From the NCBI GenBank assembly GCA_008711295.1, contig VUYV01000179.1, positions 451,824-515,823 of the forward strand: a stretch of DNA of 64,000 nucleotides. Reading direction: 5' to 3'. The DNA is from Anarhynchus alexandrinus. Taxonomy: Eukaryota > Chordata > Aves > Charadriiformes > Charadriidae. The position numbers and the translations under genes were made by a program. Under the pieces are notes generated by a model, which was given only the letters and a program-made list of their open reading frames with translations, was not told the origin of the DNA and searched no databases. Of this stretch, positions 45,523-56,972 are shown one piece after another (within the stretch, counting starts at the first letter, position 1; each line of letters opens with the position of its first letter).

Positions 45523-48500
45523 TAATATTTTTTTTATTATCTATTGGTAAAAAGATCTTGAATAAGAAATATATAATAGCATTTCCTGTCCATAATCTTA
45601 TTTTCAATAGATAATCCCATTCACACCCATTCTACTTTAGAATAGAATTTCAGCCATAACATCCCATGGTTTACTGCCCAAGTAAATTGCACTTACATAC
45701 TTTTTCATTAGAATTTGCATATGAAAGAAATATTAAAAGTTTTTTTTTTCTTCTCTTTTCTGGAGAAGTAGTAAGTTTATTACAGAAAACATATACTATG
45801 GGGTGTTTTTTCCCCTCAAGAACGTGGATGTGGAACTAATACTTAAGTTTTAAAGTACAAATATCTTTAACACCAACAAAATTAATTTTTTGAAAATTAC
45901 TTTTGGAAGGGCTGTTGAGTTATGACAAGCTCCTTCTGAAAGCTCTGGCAGACAGCCTCACACATTTTCTTTTTAAGATGGTTTATGATTAGAGCCCTGG
46001 GTGTAAATCAAGGAAAAAAGGTGACAATATTCATGGGCCAGAAACAGTAAATACAATCAAGGTTCTCTGTGGTCTGCCAAGATAAATATATAGGTAAGAA
46101 AACTATTAATCTGCACATTTTTACTATTAACAGTGATTTGGCATTTTCAAGCAATAGAAGGTAAATGAAAACAGAAATCTGTGGTGTTCTTCACCATAAG
46201 AATAATTCAGCACATAATAATAAAGGTTTTTCAGATCTCCTGTCTCATGTGTTTATAATAATATTCAGCTACTACCTAGTGTGCTTTTCATCAGTAAACT
46301 TCAAAGTATTTTTCAAAGCAGGTAATCTTGAGAAAGGTTTGGAAAAATTCCAGCTAAAATATGTTTTCATCAGGTTTTGCACAAGAAGGAAAAGTAAAAC
46401 AATTTGATTTCCACCAGTTTTCACAGACATCAGATTTTCCATCAAAAGTGCAAACTACACCTCAGTTTTATATGTTGCAATGCTTTGTGTTAGCACAGAC
46501 ATCACAATTGCCTGAAACATCGTTTGAGAAGGAATTAGCAGTTTGTTTACTACTTCTTTAAAATTACTTTTCTTTCCAACAAGATTATAGGGAAATAACT
46601 TGTTTTTGAAGAAATCAATATATGGTTGTAATTAGGGGCTTTACATGTATAAGTATTCTCTCACTGCAGATCACAGTGATTAATGTAGGGAAAGATAAGG
46701 GGGGGCATGCCCAGGTCACAAAACTACCTGGAAAGGATAAAGAAAGTTCACTCTCAGGTCCCACAGGTAGGTGGGGAATAAAATTTTTAAAAGTAAACTA
46801 TTGAAAAGGCAAAATCACCTCAGTCCTCAGATGCTCATGTATCTCCCAATGCATGGACAGTTCTAGTGGCAGGGTTATCCTGCAGTTTGTGAAATACTCT
46901 TTCTTTATTTGAAGTCTGAATATTTTATTATTCTGTGTCAAGAAGCTGAAAGGTGAAAAGACCAAACTGAAGCCGTTCATGAAGGTCCTGGCAGAAGTGC
47001 TTCCACTGACCAACCCGATTGCTGAAGAGGATTATTGTCAAGCAAAGAGAAGGAAAAAAAAAAAAACAACAACCCACCTCTGTAATAGAAAGGTTTTCAA
47101 TGTATAAAAGGGATTTTTTTGTGTGTGATATGGATGCAGAATGCAGTGTTTGATGACCCCAGAGATGTCCTCCTCTCCTAAGATATATGACACTGTCTCT
47201 TACTCTTGTCTGAATAAAGGTCTATACTTCTGCAGAGCTGTTGCACTGCAGAGAGGAGATGTGTTAATGATGGTGGCTTTAGTGCTGACAATGTGCTGCA
47301 AATAGGAACTGAACTGAAATCTCCATATTCATTTCACAAAGGTCAGTGAACAGATACCATTGCAATACATCTTTTAAGCCTGAGGGATCTGATTCAATGT
47401 TGTATCATTTTAAGTTTATGTCAGTTTAACTTCTCTAAAATCAGCCCGACACTGAAATCAGTGGAGTTAGAAATGGCATAAAGCTGGAAGAAAGTAGAGG
47501 TGAGTCATGCCTTTTTATTTTCAAATATAGGAGCCGACTGTTTACAGTGGTTTCACCATGAAACCAGAATAAATGGGGACATTTGAAGAGGGTTTCGATG
47601 ACTTGTCTGAACCTGTAGCTCAGAAGGCATGAATCCATGCAAACCAAAACCAAAATACACTGTGTGCACACATCCCATTGAACAAAACCTGCTGACTTTC
47701 ACACAGCTTTAGCTACAAAGTCACATTCATTTGACATTTTTTCCTTGATGAATTGTTCACAAAAGTCTGCAAGGAGTCAGATACAGAGTGTTTGCAGGGA
47801 AGAATGGCCTCATAGAAAGAATGCGATCAGAACAGATTTGCTGGTATATACAGCAGGTGAAAAGAAAACAAATCCAAGCAAAATACCCTGAAAACAAAAG
47901 TAGTATTCTCTTCACCTATTTGTGATTTTACAAATTGATCAGGCAACTGCCGGCCTTGAAGCCTGAGCTCCTTCTGTAGATTGTCGTCTTTCTGAATTAG
48001 TGGTAAAATCTCCAGACTCTATGTATTGAATTCATACATTTAGTGATGTGCAGTCAAGCATGCCATTTCTTTGCAATACAGCCCACAGGTATTGTTCCCT
48101 TATCAGTCATACAGGTAGTGATTTAGAGCCAAATACCAGTACGTGCTGAGTCAATATCCCCTCCATGAGTATTGCAGTACTACCACATTACTTGGAGAGT
48201 GATGAAATTACAAGCCTTTTTTTTTTTACTCCTCTGAAATATAGCTAGGTCCTGGCCTTAAAGCACTGCAGTAAAAGAGTGTAAGTGTTGGCATGATATA
48301 CCATACACTCAGCCAATTTGTGAACACTAAGTGTGTTGTAAAGTTAGTGCACTACTTCTAACCACTGCAGTAAATCTGGATCAATAAAGGTAGAAGTCCT
48401 CAATGTTTTTTTTGGAAAAAAAAAAACCAAACACCAAACCACCACACTTTTTTTGCACATTTCTGGATGGAAAGTCTCTTGCTTTCCTTCTCTCTTCATA

Positions 48501-48679
48501 CACCCAATGCATACAGCGAATTTCAATAAAAAAACAACTTACATGAAGTTAATCTTTGCCTTCTAGTTTATCTATAATTAGTGACTTAAACTTCATCTAG
48601 TCTCTGCCATCCTAAGACTGGCAAATATTTTATAGGTGTATTTTTACCACAGACATGTTCTATATCAAAACTATTGTCA

Positions 48680-48775
48680 CTGTTTTATAAAGGCAGCAAC
48701 TGAGGAGCAAACCTTTCCTCAAGCCATAGAAGACCAGGGCAGACATGATTAGAGAATCCAGAACTGCCAAATCAC
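48680..48775 (-). mobile_element. Possible MIR-like SINE relic, reverse orientation
   Basis: 'ttttataaaggcagcaactgagga', 'cctcaagcc' and 'ggcagacatgattagagaatccag' follow, with many changes, the reverse MIR order 'ttttacagatgaggaaactgaggc...cttgcccaag...gcagagctgggattagaaccca'. Weaker than the candidate at 10825 and unproven without alignment. Confidence 0.3.
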
Positions 48776-49814
48776 AGCCCCACTCTTTTTTCCCTTTGAA
48801 AACATGCAGTGCAAAGAGTGAAGTCCAGCAATACTGCCAAGAGAATTATGTGAAAACTGTGAAGGCTGTAGGTATGGCTGAATACCGTCTGGGACACACA
48901 GCTGGCTCATGTGAGAAATTTTTGCTCATTCAGGTAGTCCCATGGAAGACAATAATAATGTTAAACAAGGAGTGTTTTGGGTAACATAAGCATATTGAGC
49001 TGGCAAATGTAGAACTGCATGTCCAATTTTTTTTTTTTTAAAGTACTTGCTTTCACAGTGGTAGCTTAAATCAACAGCTAAAACTCTTATTAAAAAAAAA
49101 CAACAACCAAAGCTATATCAGGTGCTAATTTTCTAATACAGAATTACCCAGACTACTAATCACACCGTATACTATAGATCGTTAATTTAAATATATTGCA
49201 AAGTACAAAAAGTTTAGATCCTACATCAAGAGAGAGAGGCTATGGGGAACACTGCAATGCAGAGCACCTAAGATTTGCTAATGTGGATGAGTAAACTGAC
49301 CAAGATTGAAAAACTACTTTGGAAAGAGGAATCTGCTCTCACACAGGCAAAAAATGAAGATATAACACGAAAGGAAAATGGTTAGTAAATGAACTCGCGA
49401 TACAGGGGTTATAGCTTTCAAACTTTGAATGGGAACAACAACAAAAAAAAAAAGACAGACATACCTCTACACTAAGAAAAAGAGAATTGGCAAAAAGCCA
49501 AGACAGTAGGAGGATGCCAGAAGCCTCATAGTTGTATGGATTGTGTGTTCCTTTTGTAGGAACACTTGAGAACAGATTTCTTCTAATGTTTTCCTCCTCA
49601 GCAGGAAATGAGGCAGAGAGGCTCTTCATGGAGATGGACTGCTACAGGAGATGGTCCTGGACTGTGAAGGAGTTTGGCTGGCAGCAGAGGATAAATACAA
49701 GACACGGGGAAGGAAAGTACTTAAGAATAAATTATATTGCTCTTGCTGGTCTATTTTTTTTTTTTAAATTCTCAGATGGTTTCCTATTTTATCCCAGATC
49801 ACCCAGAAATATAG

Positions 49815-50070
49815 ACCTACATGGCTGGAAGGACCAAAAATCATGCAGTTTTTCTGCCTTCTTTAAAGTAGGTTCAGTTGTTCCTGTCATTCCTAAGAGA
49901 TGTTTGTATAACCTGTTCATAATGATCTCACACGTTAGCAACTCCATGGCTTGCCTAGTCAATATATCCCTGTGTATCACAGCCCTGACAGTCTTTTTGC
50001 TTCTAATATTTAACCTGAATTTTCCTTGCTATGTTAAACACAATACTCTTGTCCTACCTTTCAAGGACAC
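49815..50070 (-). mobile_element. Ancient CR1 LINE relic
   Basis: 'acatggctggaaggacc', then 'tccatggcttgcctagtc' (49946-49963), 'ctgacagtctttttgcttctaatatttaacctgaattttccttgct' (49985-50030) and 'actcttgtccta' (50044-50055) follow the reverse of an old CR1: 'ctcccttgg.ag.ctgttcca', 'ctgtcagaaagtttttcctaatgtctaacctaaacctcccttgctg', 'cttcttgtccta'. The second half of the long plus-strand frame at 49532-50077 lies antisense to this relic, so that frame is not a gene. Confidence 0.7.
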
Positions 50071-50253
50071 AGAATAGAGATAATTTCTTTTGCCTTTGCT
50101 GAATTAGCCCCCCCCAGGGGGTGATTGCATGATGCCTGTGGTCTATAAGCATCACTGGACTAAGAATAAGTACTGTTAATATCTAAAATGTAGCTTCAGA
50201 CAGACCAGAGCCCAGGGCAACTCTCTCTTTTCCTGCGTCTTTGAGGTGTAATC

Positions 50254-50740
50254 TTAGAATCATAAAATCATAGAATCATTTATGTTGGAAAGACCTTTAA
50301 GATCATCAAGTCCAACCATAAACCTAACACTGCCAAGTCCACCACTAAACCATGTCTACATGTCTTTTAAATACCTCCAGGGATTGTGACCCAACCACTT
50401 CCCTGGGCAGCTCGTTCCAATGCTTGACAACAATTTTGGTGAAGGTTTTTTTCCTAATATCCAATCTAAACCTCCTCTGGTACAACTTGAAGCCATTTCC
50501 TCTTGTCCTATCGCTTGATACTTGGGAGAAGAGATCTACCCCCACCTCTCTACAACCTGCTTTCAGGTAGTTGTAGAGAGTGATAAGGTCTCCCCTCAGC
50601 CTCCTTTTCTGCAGGCTAAACAGCCACAGTTCCCTCAGCTGCTCCTCAAAAGACTTGTGCTCAAGACCCTTCACCACCTTCGTTGCTCTTCTTTGGACAC
50701 GCTCCAGCACCTCAATGTTTTTCTTGCAGTGAGAGGCCCA
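50254..50740 (-). mobile_element. CR1 LINE 3' end, 5'-truncated
   Basis: Terminal repeats 'agaatcataaaatcatagaatca' at 50256, then 'aagatcatcaagtccaaccataaacctaacactgcc'. On the minus strand the frame 50710-50345 (121 codons) is the ORF2 tail: [30 protein letters not shown] and [10 protein letters not shown]. The tail frame is almost intact, but the rest of ORF2 is missing. Same subfamily as 37255-37655. Confidence 0.95.
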
Positions 50741-53700
50741 AATCTTATTGACATCTTTAGCATGTAGATGTCAAAATTGCCACCATATGGTGTGCCTCCT
50801 AACAGCAAAAAACATTGTGTGTGATTCTTATCTGTTTGCTCTCAGTTTTTATGACATTAATACAATCCTCAATTTATTTCCCTATCTAAGTTTAAATTCC
50901 CCCCACCCCCATCATATATGCTAAATGTCTTCATTCTGGCTGCTGCTAGTTCCCAAAGTGCTGTGAGATCTCAGAGTGGTCCGCAATACTTTCTATGTGA
51001 ATACAAAATAAAACACCAATTTGGTCATTCATACCTAATGCTTAGCTATTCCAATTTTTTTTTTTTTTCAAATAAAAATTTGTTTGCTCACAGTCCCCAT
51101 AAAAGCAAGTGGAGATTAAAATGTTCACAGAATGAATGTTTTGTTCCAATTCTTCTGTTCAGGGTTGGTTTGGTTTTTTTTATTTACCTTTCTAGATCCT
51201 CATCTACAGTGCTGCACAGAATTTGTTGTGGCACAACAAATTCCTTCATGTAACTCAAGTCACATGAGCTCTGTAATGCAACATGGTATACGTGGGGTTC
51301 AGTTAGAAACGGAATTGCCTGCCTTCCCCTGAAACTCGCTGGTGTACACTAAAACCTGTCTTACTTCTTCCCCTCATTACCAGGTTAATGAAATTGAATG
51401 AGAAAACTGTGGAAATGGGCCAGAGAGAAAAAATAATTATTGAGCCTGGAGGTCACGACCTCACAAAAACACTGCGTGTCCTCATCTCTGGAAAAAAATG
51501 AAGGCTCAGTAAGAGGAAAATGTCACAAATGCAGGGTCATGATGGAGAAACAAGTTTTATCACTTGACTTTCGGGGTTTAGGATGACATGGTCATGACAT
51601 CTCACAGTAGTACATGTATCAATCATTCTTCCACAGCACAGAAGAAGCTGCAGGTTCCCCACAGCGAGAGACATACAGCTGCGTATCACAGGATATAAAT
51701 GACACTTCACCCCATCTTTAGGAATGATGTCACCAAGCAGCTTCTCTAAACAGCACAATACCAATTTAGTGGCAAAACACTAAGGTGCTTGGCAGCACAA
51801 TACAAACTGAAATTCCCCTGCAAGATTTTGAAAGCCTGCTGAATTTTTTCCCCCTTCCTTTTCCAGCAGGAAAATCTGTACATTTTTTTCCTGTGCAAGT
51901 CATTCCAGTGCAGCTGAAACTTTTCCTGTACCAAAGCAAGCGATACTGGCAACAAATCTTTGTGACTGTATTATAAACTAATTGTTCTCTGTGGCTGTGA
52001 GAAGGATGGGAAGACTATACTTCAGATGTGAATACTTTTAGTGTGGTCTTGATAGCTCTCTCATTTGCCTGTAGTCACAGTGAATCAGTCATATATTGTT
52101 AAACTACATCCCGACAGCAAGATTATGTTTACTACATCCCTGCTTAGACAGGTACTCCTTTTTCCAGGCAGATGTTATAGTACTCATCACAAAGGAGACA
52201 GCGCTTGTCAACAAAGGTTGCATAACTGAATCTGAAATATTAATTTATACATTCTTAGTTAAAATGGGTATTTACTGCAGTAACTCGTCTGTGCTGACAG
52301 ATATCTCCTGCTCGCTGTAGCAAATTAATTAACAGATTCACTCATACTGTAATAGGAGATCTACCTAAAGAAGGAGTGAGGACTGGGGTTTAAAGAGTAC
52401 AAGCTTCTGGTTTCAGTCACAGTCATATTATTAACTGCAAAATCAAGCTGTGCTTTCATCTAGGTGTTGGTCTGAGCTCTTCTCTGCTTACATCACCAGG
52501 AACATATGAAACACAGCAGTTTCTTGATGAGAAGATTGCAGAGAAGGATAATGACAATTCCAGGAAAGCAATGCCCCTCCTGCGCTGAAAGCTGCATCAG
52601 GCAGGGACCACAGTACTGACCCATGACTCCAACAGTACAATGCATATTGACTGTGCAAATGAATATTGATCATACAAACAACAATCACAATATTTAGATT
52701 CTGTCATTATTTAGTTGCAACGCAGTGAGGAAACGTGACTACCAGAAAAGACAAAGAGATATACTGAACAGATGATGCTACTGCCTGATAAAACATAGAC
52801 ACTTGTGATGATGGGAAGATCAATACATAAGTCTCAAAGAGTTTAATGCAGAGCTGAATATTTATGCAGAACACTGAGAGTCAACACTGTTTAGTCCAGT
52901 GTCAGGCATAGGTTCTGTAAACAGCTAAGCAGAAAAAAGCTAGGAGCAGCAAAACAGGGTAAGTATCGGTCAGTCCAGCCCAACGCTGGCCATACATCAC
53001 TCACTCATTTGCCTCCTCCTAGGACAGGAGGATGGATTGCAGCAAAGACAGCAAACCATTCAGTGCAACACTGAGCAGTCCGACACCGCTTCGTTTCTCC
53101 TCCCCTGTTTCAACGGCCACTAGAGATGGTGCAAAAGGGTTGCAAAAGATGATATTTTTGATTTCCACAGCTCTGCCAATCTCCTTAATTACTAAGATCC
53201 TTGTGAGCCCATTAGCTGTAGATGCAAGATGTCTTATACTCTTAAGAGGAAAGAGAGCTTTGCTTTGTACCAGTGCGGAAACATGGACAGACTTTAATGG
53301 AGAGAATTGGACCACAAAATGGACAGCCTTTCCCATAAGTTGGTTTTTTTCCTTCAACCAAGAGTAGCATCTTTTTTTTCTTCTTCTGTGTTGCTGTGAA
53401 TCACTGACCAAATTCTGGTTAGTTTGGTTCATCGTTTAATTGTAAGGCTTCGATTGAGTGAGGATGTTTCCTTGAAAATTATGCACTGGGGGAGTGGAGT
53501 AAGAATATTTGCTGTGGGATATATAACAGATTGTATGGTTTGGGGAAGGAAAGGTAAACTATTGAAGGAGAATATGAAAGTCCAGATACGTTAGAGTAAC
53601 TTAAATTGCAAATCAGTATTTCTTCAAATATGATCCAACAACTGTGAAGAAGGAAAAAATTCAAAATGTTTCTCTGTTGCTTCAATATAACTGCTAACAC

Positions 53701-56024
53701 ACCAGAAAATAAGCAAAATATGAAAATAGGTGAAACTAAAAAAATATGTAAAATAATAATTTATGATCGCAGAATACAGTCTACTTGTTCTTATAGCTCT
53801 TTTAAAAGATGTGGATCTAAAGAGACTCCCAGCGTGCCTTGGATTGTCTAGGTAAATGACCTGATTTGATTTTTTTTTTTAAATGGACAAGAACAATATT
53901 CCTGACATTTCTAAGATCTGTCTCTCTTTAGCTGAAATGGAAGTTTAAGCACATATTTTATTGTTTTGTTCAGAAATATCCTCTTTTAACTTTGAATAGT
54001 GTCAAGAATCAACAAGAAAGACAAAAGCAAGAGAATTAACCAGCCTTTCTGAAATCTAATACTAAAGGACAGAAATAAAGACTGTAACATGAAAAGAGAG
54101 TCTTACTTACCTCGTTAATGACATATTTCTTTCTCTAGAAAAAATCAGAAATTATTTCAGTATGCTTGTTCTAAATTGAAACATAGAGTCAAAATTTCTA
54201 AAAAAATAAAACAAACGAACCATAAAAATTGCTGTAAAAAAGTAAAATAAATTTAGGGTTTTGTTATTTTCAGGAAAAGAAATGGACAGAGGCTGCCTGA
54301 TGCATGGAGACTCTATAGCTAGCTTATAAAAGTCCTCTGGAGTTAGAGATTTTCCTTACATAATGGAAATAAGCTAGAAATCAGACAGCCCTGCATTTGA
54401 ATCATTTCCCTGCATGATAGTTCAGAAACTGATGACAACTTGAAATACTAGGATACCTAGAATGACCTTTGAAAATTCATTCCTTACAAGTTAAACAGAT
54501 GGGTGTATAAATCTTGTTATTTTGAAAAACATTAGTTTAAATCAATGCTTCAATAAAACATTGTTTTTACAGTGAATCCTCAGTTTCCAATGAAAATACA
54601 CAGCATAACGTTCTAGAAAAGCTCTCTGGCTGTAACAGAAACTGCTCTGTTTCCTCCCATGTTTTCAAATTCCAAAGTAAGATGCAGAAAAGAGAAAAAA
54701 ATACCGGAAGTGTGATAAAATATATTTAATAATCTTCGAGGAGAACATATATCTGTAATTAGGAGAGAAAATACCAGCTGTGTTGGTTTAAAAATTAGCA
54801 CAACTCTCACGATAACACATACAAAAGGTCTGCCATGAAAATGGAGTTGGCATTTCTGGGCTTTTTCTATGTTTACACATGGTACCTCCAGGCATACTTA
54901 TGCATGATACTTTCTTGACATGAAGCCTTAGCAAATATGTCATTTGCCCAATTTAGAACTAAAGATCTGTAGGAAAGATTTGTACAGAATTAGAATTTCC
55001 AGTGTATTGCTTTATCCCCAAGACTATGCTTTGCTTCTCTCCCTTCTCCAACACTCTCTAACAAGTGTTGTGCAAAAGGCAGAGGGAGGCCTTATTAATC
55101 AACGGCAAAGTACATTAAAGAAAACTGTCTGAGCACCTAAATAACTTGTTTATACAAATGATCTGCTCCACTGTAAGCGATGAGGTCAAGAGTCCCATTT
55201 GTTGTGGTGTGCCATTTTGTTGATGCGGCAGGATGCATCGGCAACTGTAATTTTGTCACGGTCTGCTTTCCACTCCTCCGAAGAATAATCCTTCTTGGGC
55301 TGTCAGATGCATCGAATATCTTAGTGCATGTTGCGTGTTTGATAGAGCGCTGCCTTGGTCATTAATCAAGCATGGTGTTAAATTTCCTCCGTCAATACAA
55401 TAATTCTGCAAGGACAAGAATGTGTTATCAATTTTTATTGAAGAAACGACAAAAAAAAGTGGGTCAGTGTGAGGTTGCTTTAAAGCAGTTTCTTAAAATT
55501 AAAATTATACTGACTAGATAAATTTCATAATATGGTTTAACTTTAAAATATTTTCCATATCCTGTTACAAGGTTCAGTCTTTTTTTTTTTTTTTTTTCCC
55601 CAAAGTGCATCCCTTTCTTAGAGAGTAATATCACTTCAGGAAGAAAAAAGGATGATTTTAAACATTATGACAAGATCATTGACCATGGCAATAAAATAAA
55701 AAAATCTCCAGGGTCTTACAGGTTTTGGAAAATGTTTTAGAAAAACAGCTATTTTGTCAAGGACACTTATAAATCCCCCAAACTTTCAATAGTCATTCAG
55801 ATTGTCAAACAGATGTAAATACTAAAATAAAGCAATATGAAATACGTCATTCATTTCAACTTTACATTCCTGTATTCATTTAGTGTAAGAGTCAAAAAGG
55901 TTATGAAAAATCAGATCAACTTCAATAACATCAGAATTCAACTTATAGAATTATGGATGATCAGTATTAACACAAAAAGATTTCTGAGGGAAGAGACCTC
56001 TTTGATCTAGCAGACAACAGTATA
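50741..56024. other. No confident gene
   Basis: AT-rich with a T14 run at 51055-51068 and a T18 run at 55580-55597. Two-sided open frames occur at 53019-53432 (minus, 137 codons) and 53032-53367 (plus, 111 codons) with unknown content. At 55155-55450 the sequence is richer in CpG and GC than the surroundings without a long frame. Confidence 0.4.
55580..55597. repeat. T18 homopolymer run
   Basis: Eighteen consecutive T followed by CCCC; no retroposed body recognised. Confidence 0.85.
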
Positions 56025-56170
56025 ATGAGATGCTATGGCTGGAAGCTGAAGTTAGACATACTCAGAACAGAAAAAAGGGAAACATTTTTAACGATGAATG
56101 TAATTAACCATTGGAACATTACACTTAGGAGCACACAGGATTTTTCATCACTTGACATTTTGGAATCAGT
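56025..56170 (+). mobile_element. Ancient CR1 LINE relic
   Basis: 'atggctggaagctgaagttagaca' (56034-56057), 'aacatttttaacgatgaatgtaattaaccattggaaca' (56083-56120) and 'atcacttgacattttggaatca' (56147-56168) follow an old CR1: 'atggctggaagttgaagctagaca', 'aatttttaacagtgagggtaattaaccattggaaca', 'atcacttg.agtcttta.atca'. It sits 200 bases before a much younger CR1 in the same orientation. Confidence 0.75.
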
Positions 56171-56367
56171 CATTTTCTAAAAGAAACACATTAGTACACT
56201 TACAAGTTGTTATGAACTCGACACAGGAATCAACCTGGTGGGGAGCAAAAATAGGCAGATGTGGAGTATCTGTTAGATTTCTCTTCATAGATACAGTATC
56301 CTGTTACTAATCAAACGCATTTGTTTTTTTCCTTGTATATTCTGCTTATTATAATGATGAAAACAAC

Positions 56368-56972
56368 TGCATCAAAAGAAGTGTGGCCAGCAGATCGAGG
56401 GAGGTGATTCTGCCCCCCTACTCCACTCTCGTGAGACCCCACCTGGAGTACTGTGTTCAGCTCTGGAGTCCTCAGCACAGCAAAAACATGGACCTGGTCG
56501 AGCAGGTCCAGAGGAGGGCCACAAAGATGATCTGAGGGATGGAACACCTCTCCTATGAGGACAGGCTGAGAGAGTTGGGGTTGTTTAGCCTGGATAAGAG
56601 AAGGTTCTGTGGAGACCTTATAGCGGCCTTCCAGTACTTAAAGGGGGCCTACAGGAAAGATGGGGAGGAGCTGTTTATCAGGGAGTGTAGTGATTGGACG
56701 AGGGGTAACAGTTTTAACCTGAAAGAGGGTAGATCTAGATTATATATTAGGAAAGGATTCTATACTGTGAGGGTGGTGAGACACTGGAAAAGGTTGCCCG
56801 GAGAAGCTGTGGATGTCCCATCCTTGGAAGTGTTCAGGGCCAGGTTGGATGGGGCTTTGAGCAACCTGGTCTAGTGGAAGTGTCCCTGCCCATGACAGGT
56901 GGGTTGAAACTAGATGATACTTAAGGTCATCTCCAACCCAAACCATTTTAAAATTCTATGATTCTATGATAC
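56368..56972 (+). mobile_element. Young-type CR1 LINE 3' end, 5'-truncated
   Basis: Begins 'actgcatcaaaagaagtgtggccagcag', typical of the ORF2 segment before the conserved tail, and continues through 'gagaccccacctggagtactgtgttcagctctgg'. The frame 56539-56874 (111 codons) reads MEHLSYEDRLRELGLFSL and F-Q-Y-L-K-G-A-Y-R-K-D-G-E-E-L, ending S-N-L-V. An upstream stop (tga at 56531-56533) cuts it from the preceding block. The terminus is 'attctatgattctatgat' at 56954-56971. It is the cleanest copy in the window by eye. Confidence 0.96.

Larger units (their letters stand above)
43407..49814. other. No confident gene; weak repeat traces
   Basis: Contains a possible old CR1 tail near 44410-44500, a degenerate TATA/CACA/GTGT microsatellite at 45424-45522, A-rich stretches near 47050 and 48417, and a possible reverse MIR relic at 48680-48775. 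No open frame with a recognisable domain. Confidence 0.45.

Noticed and set aside
49532..50077. Longest open frame in the window (181 codons, plus strand)
   Set aside because: Its second half lies antisense to an ancient CR1 relic (49815-50070), and a T run contributes a poly-Phe stretch. No motif, no coding composition; a chance frame.
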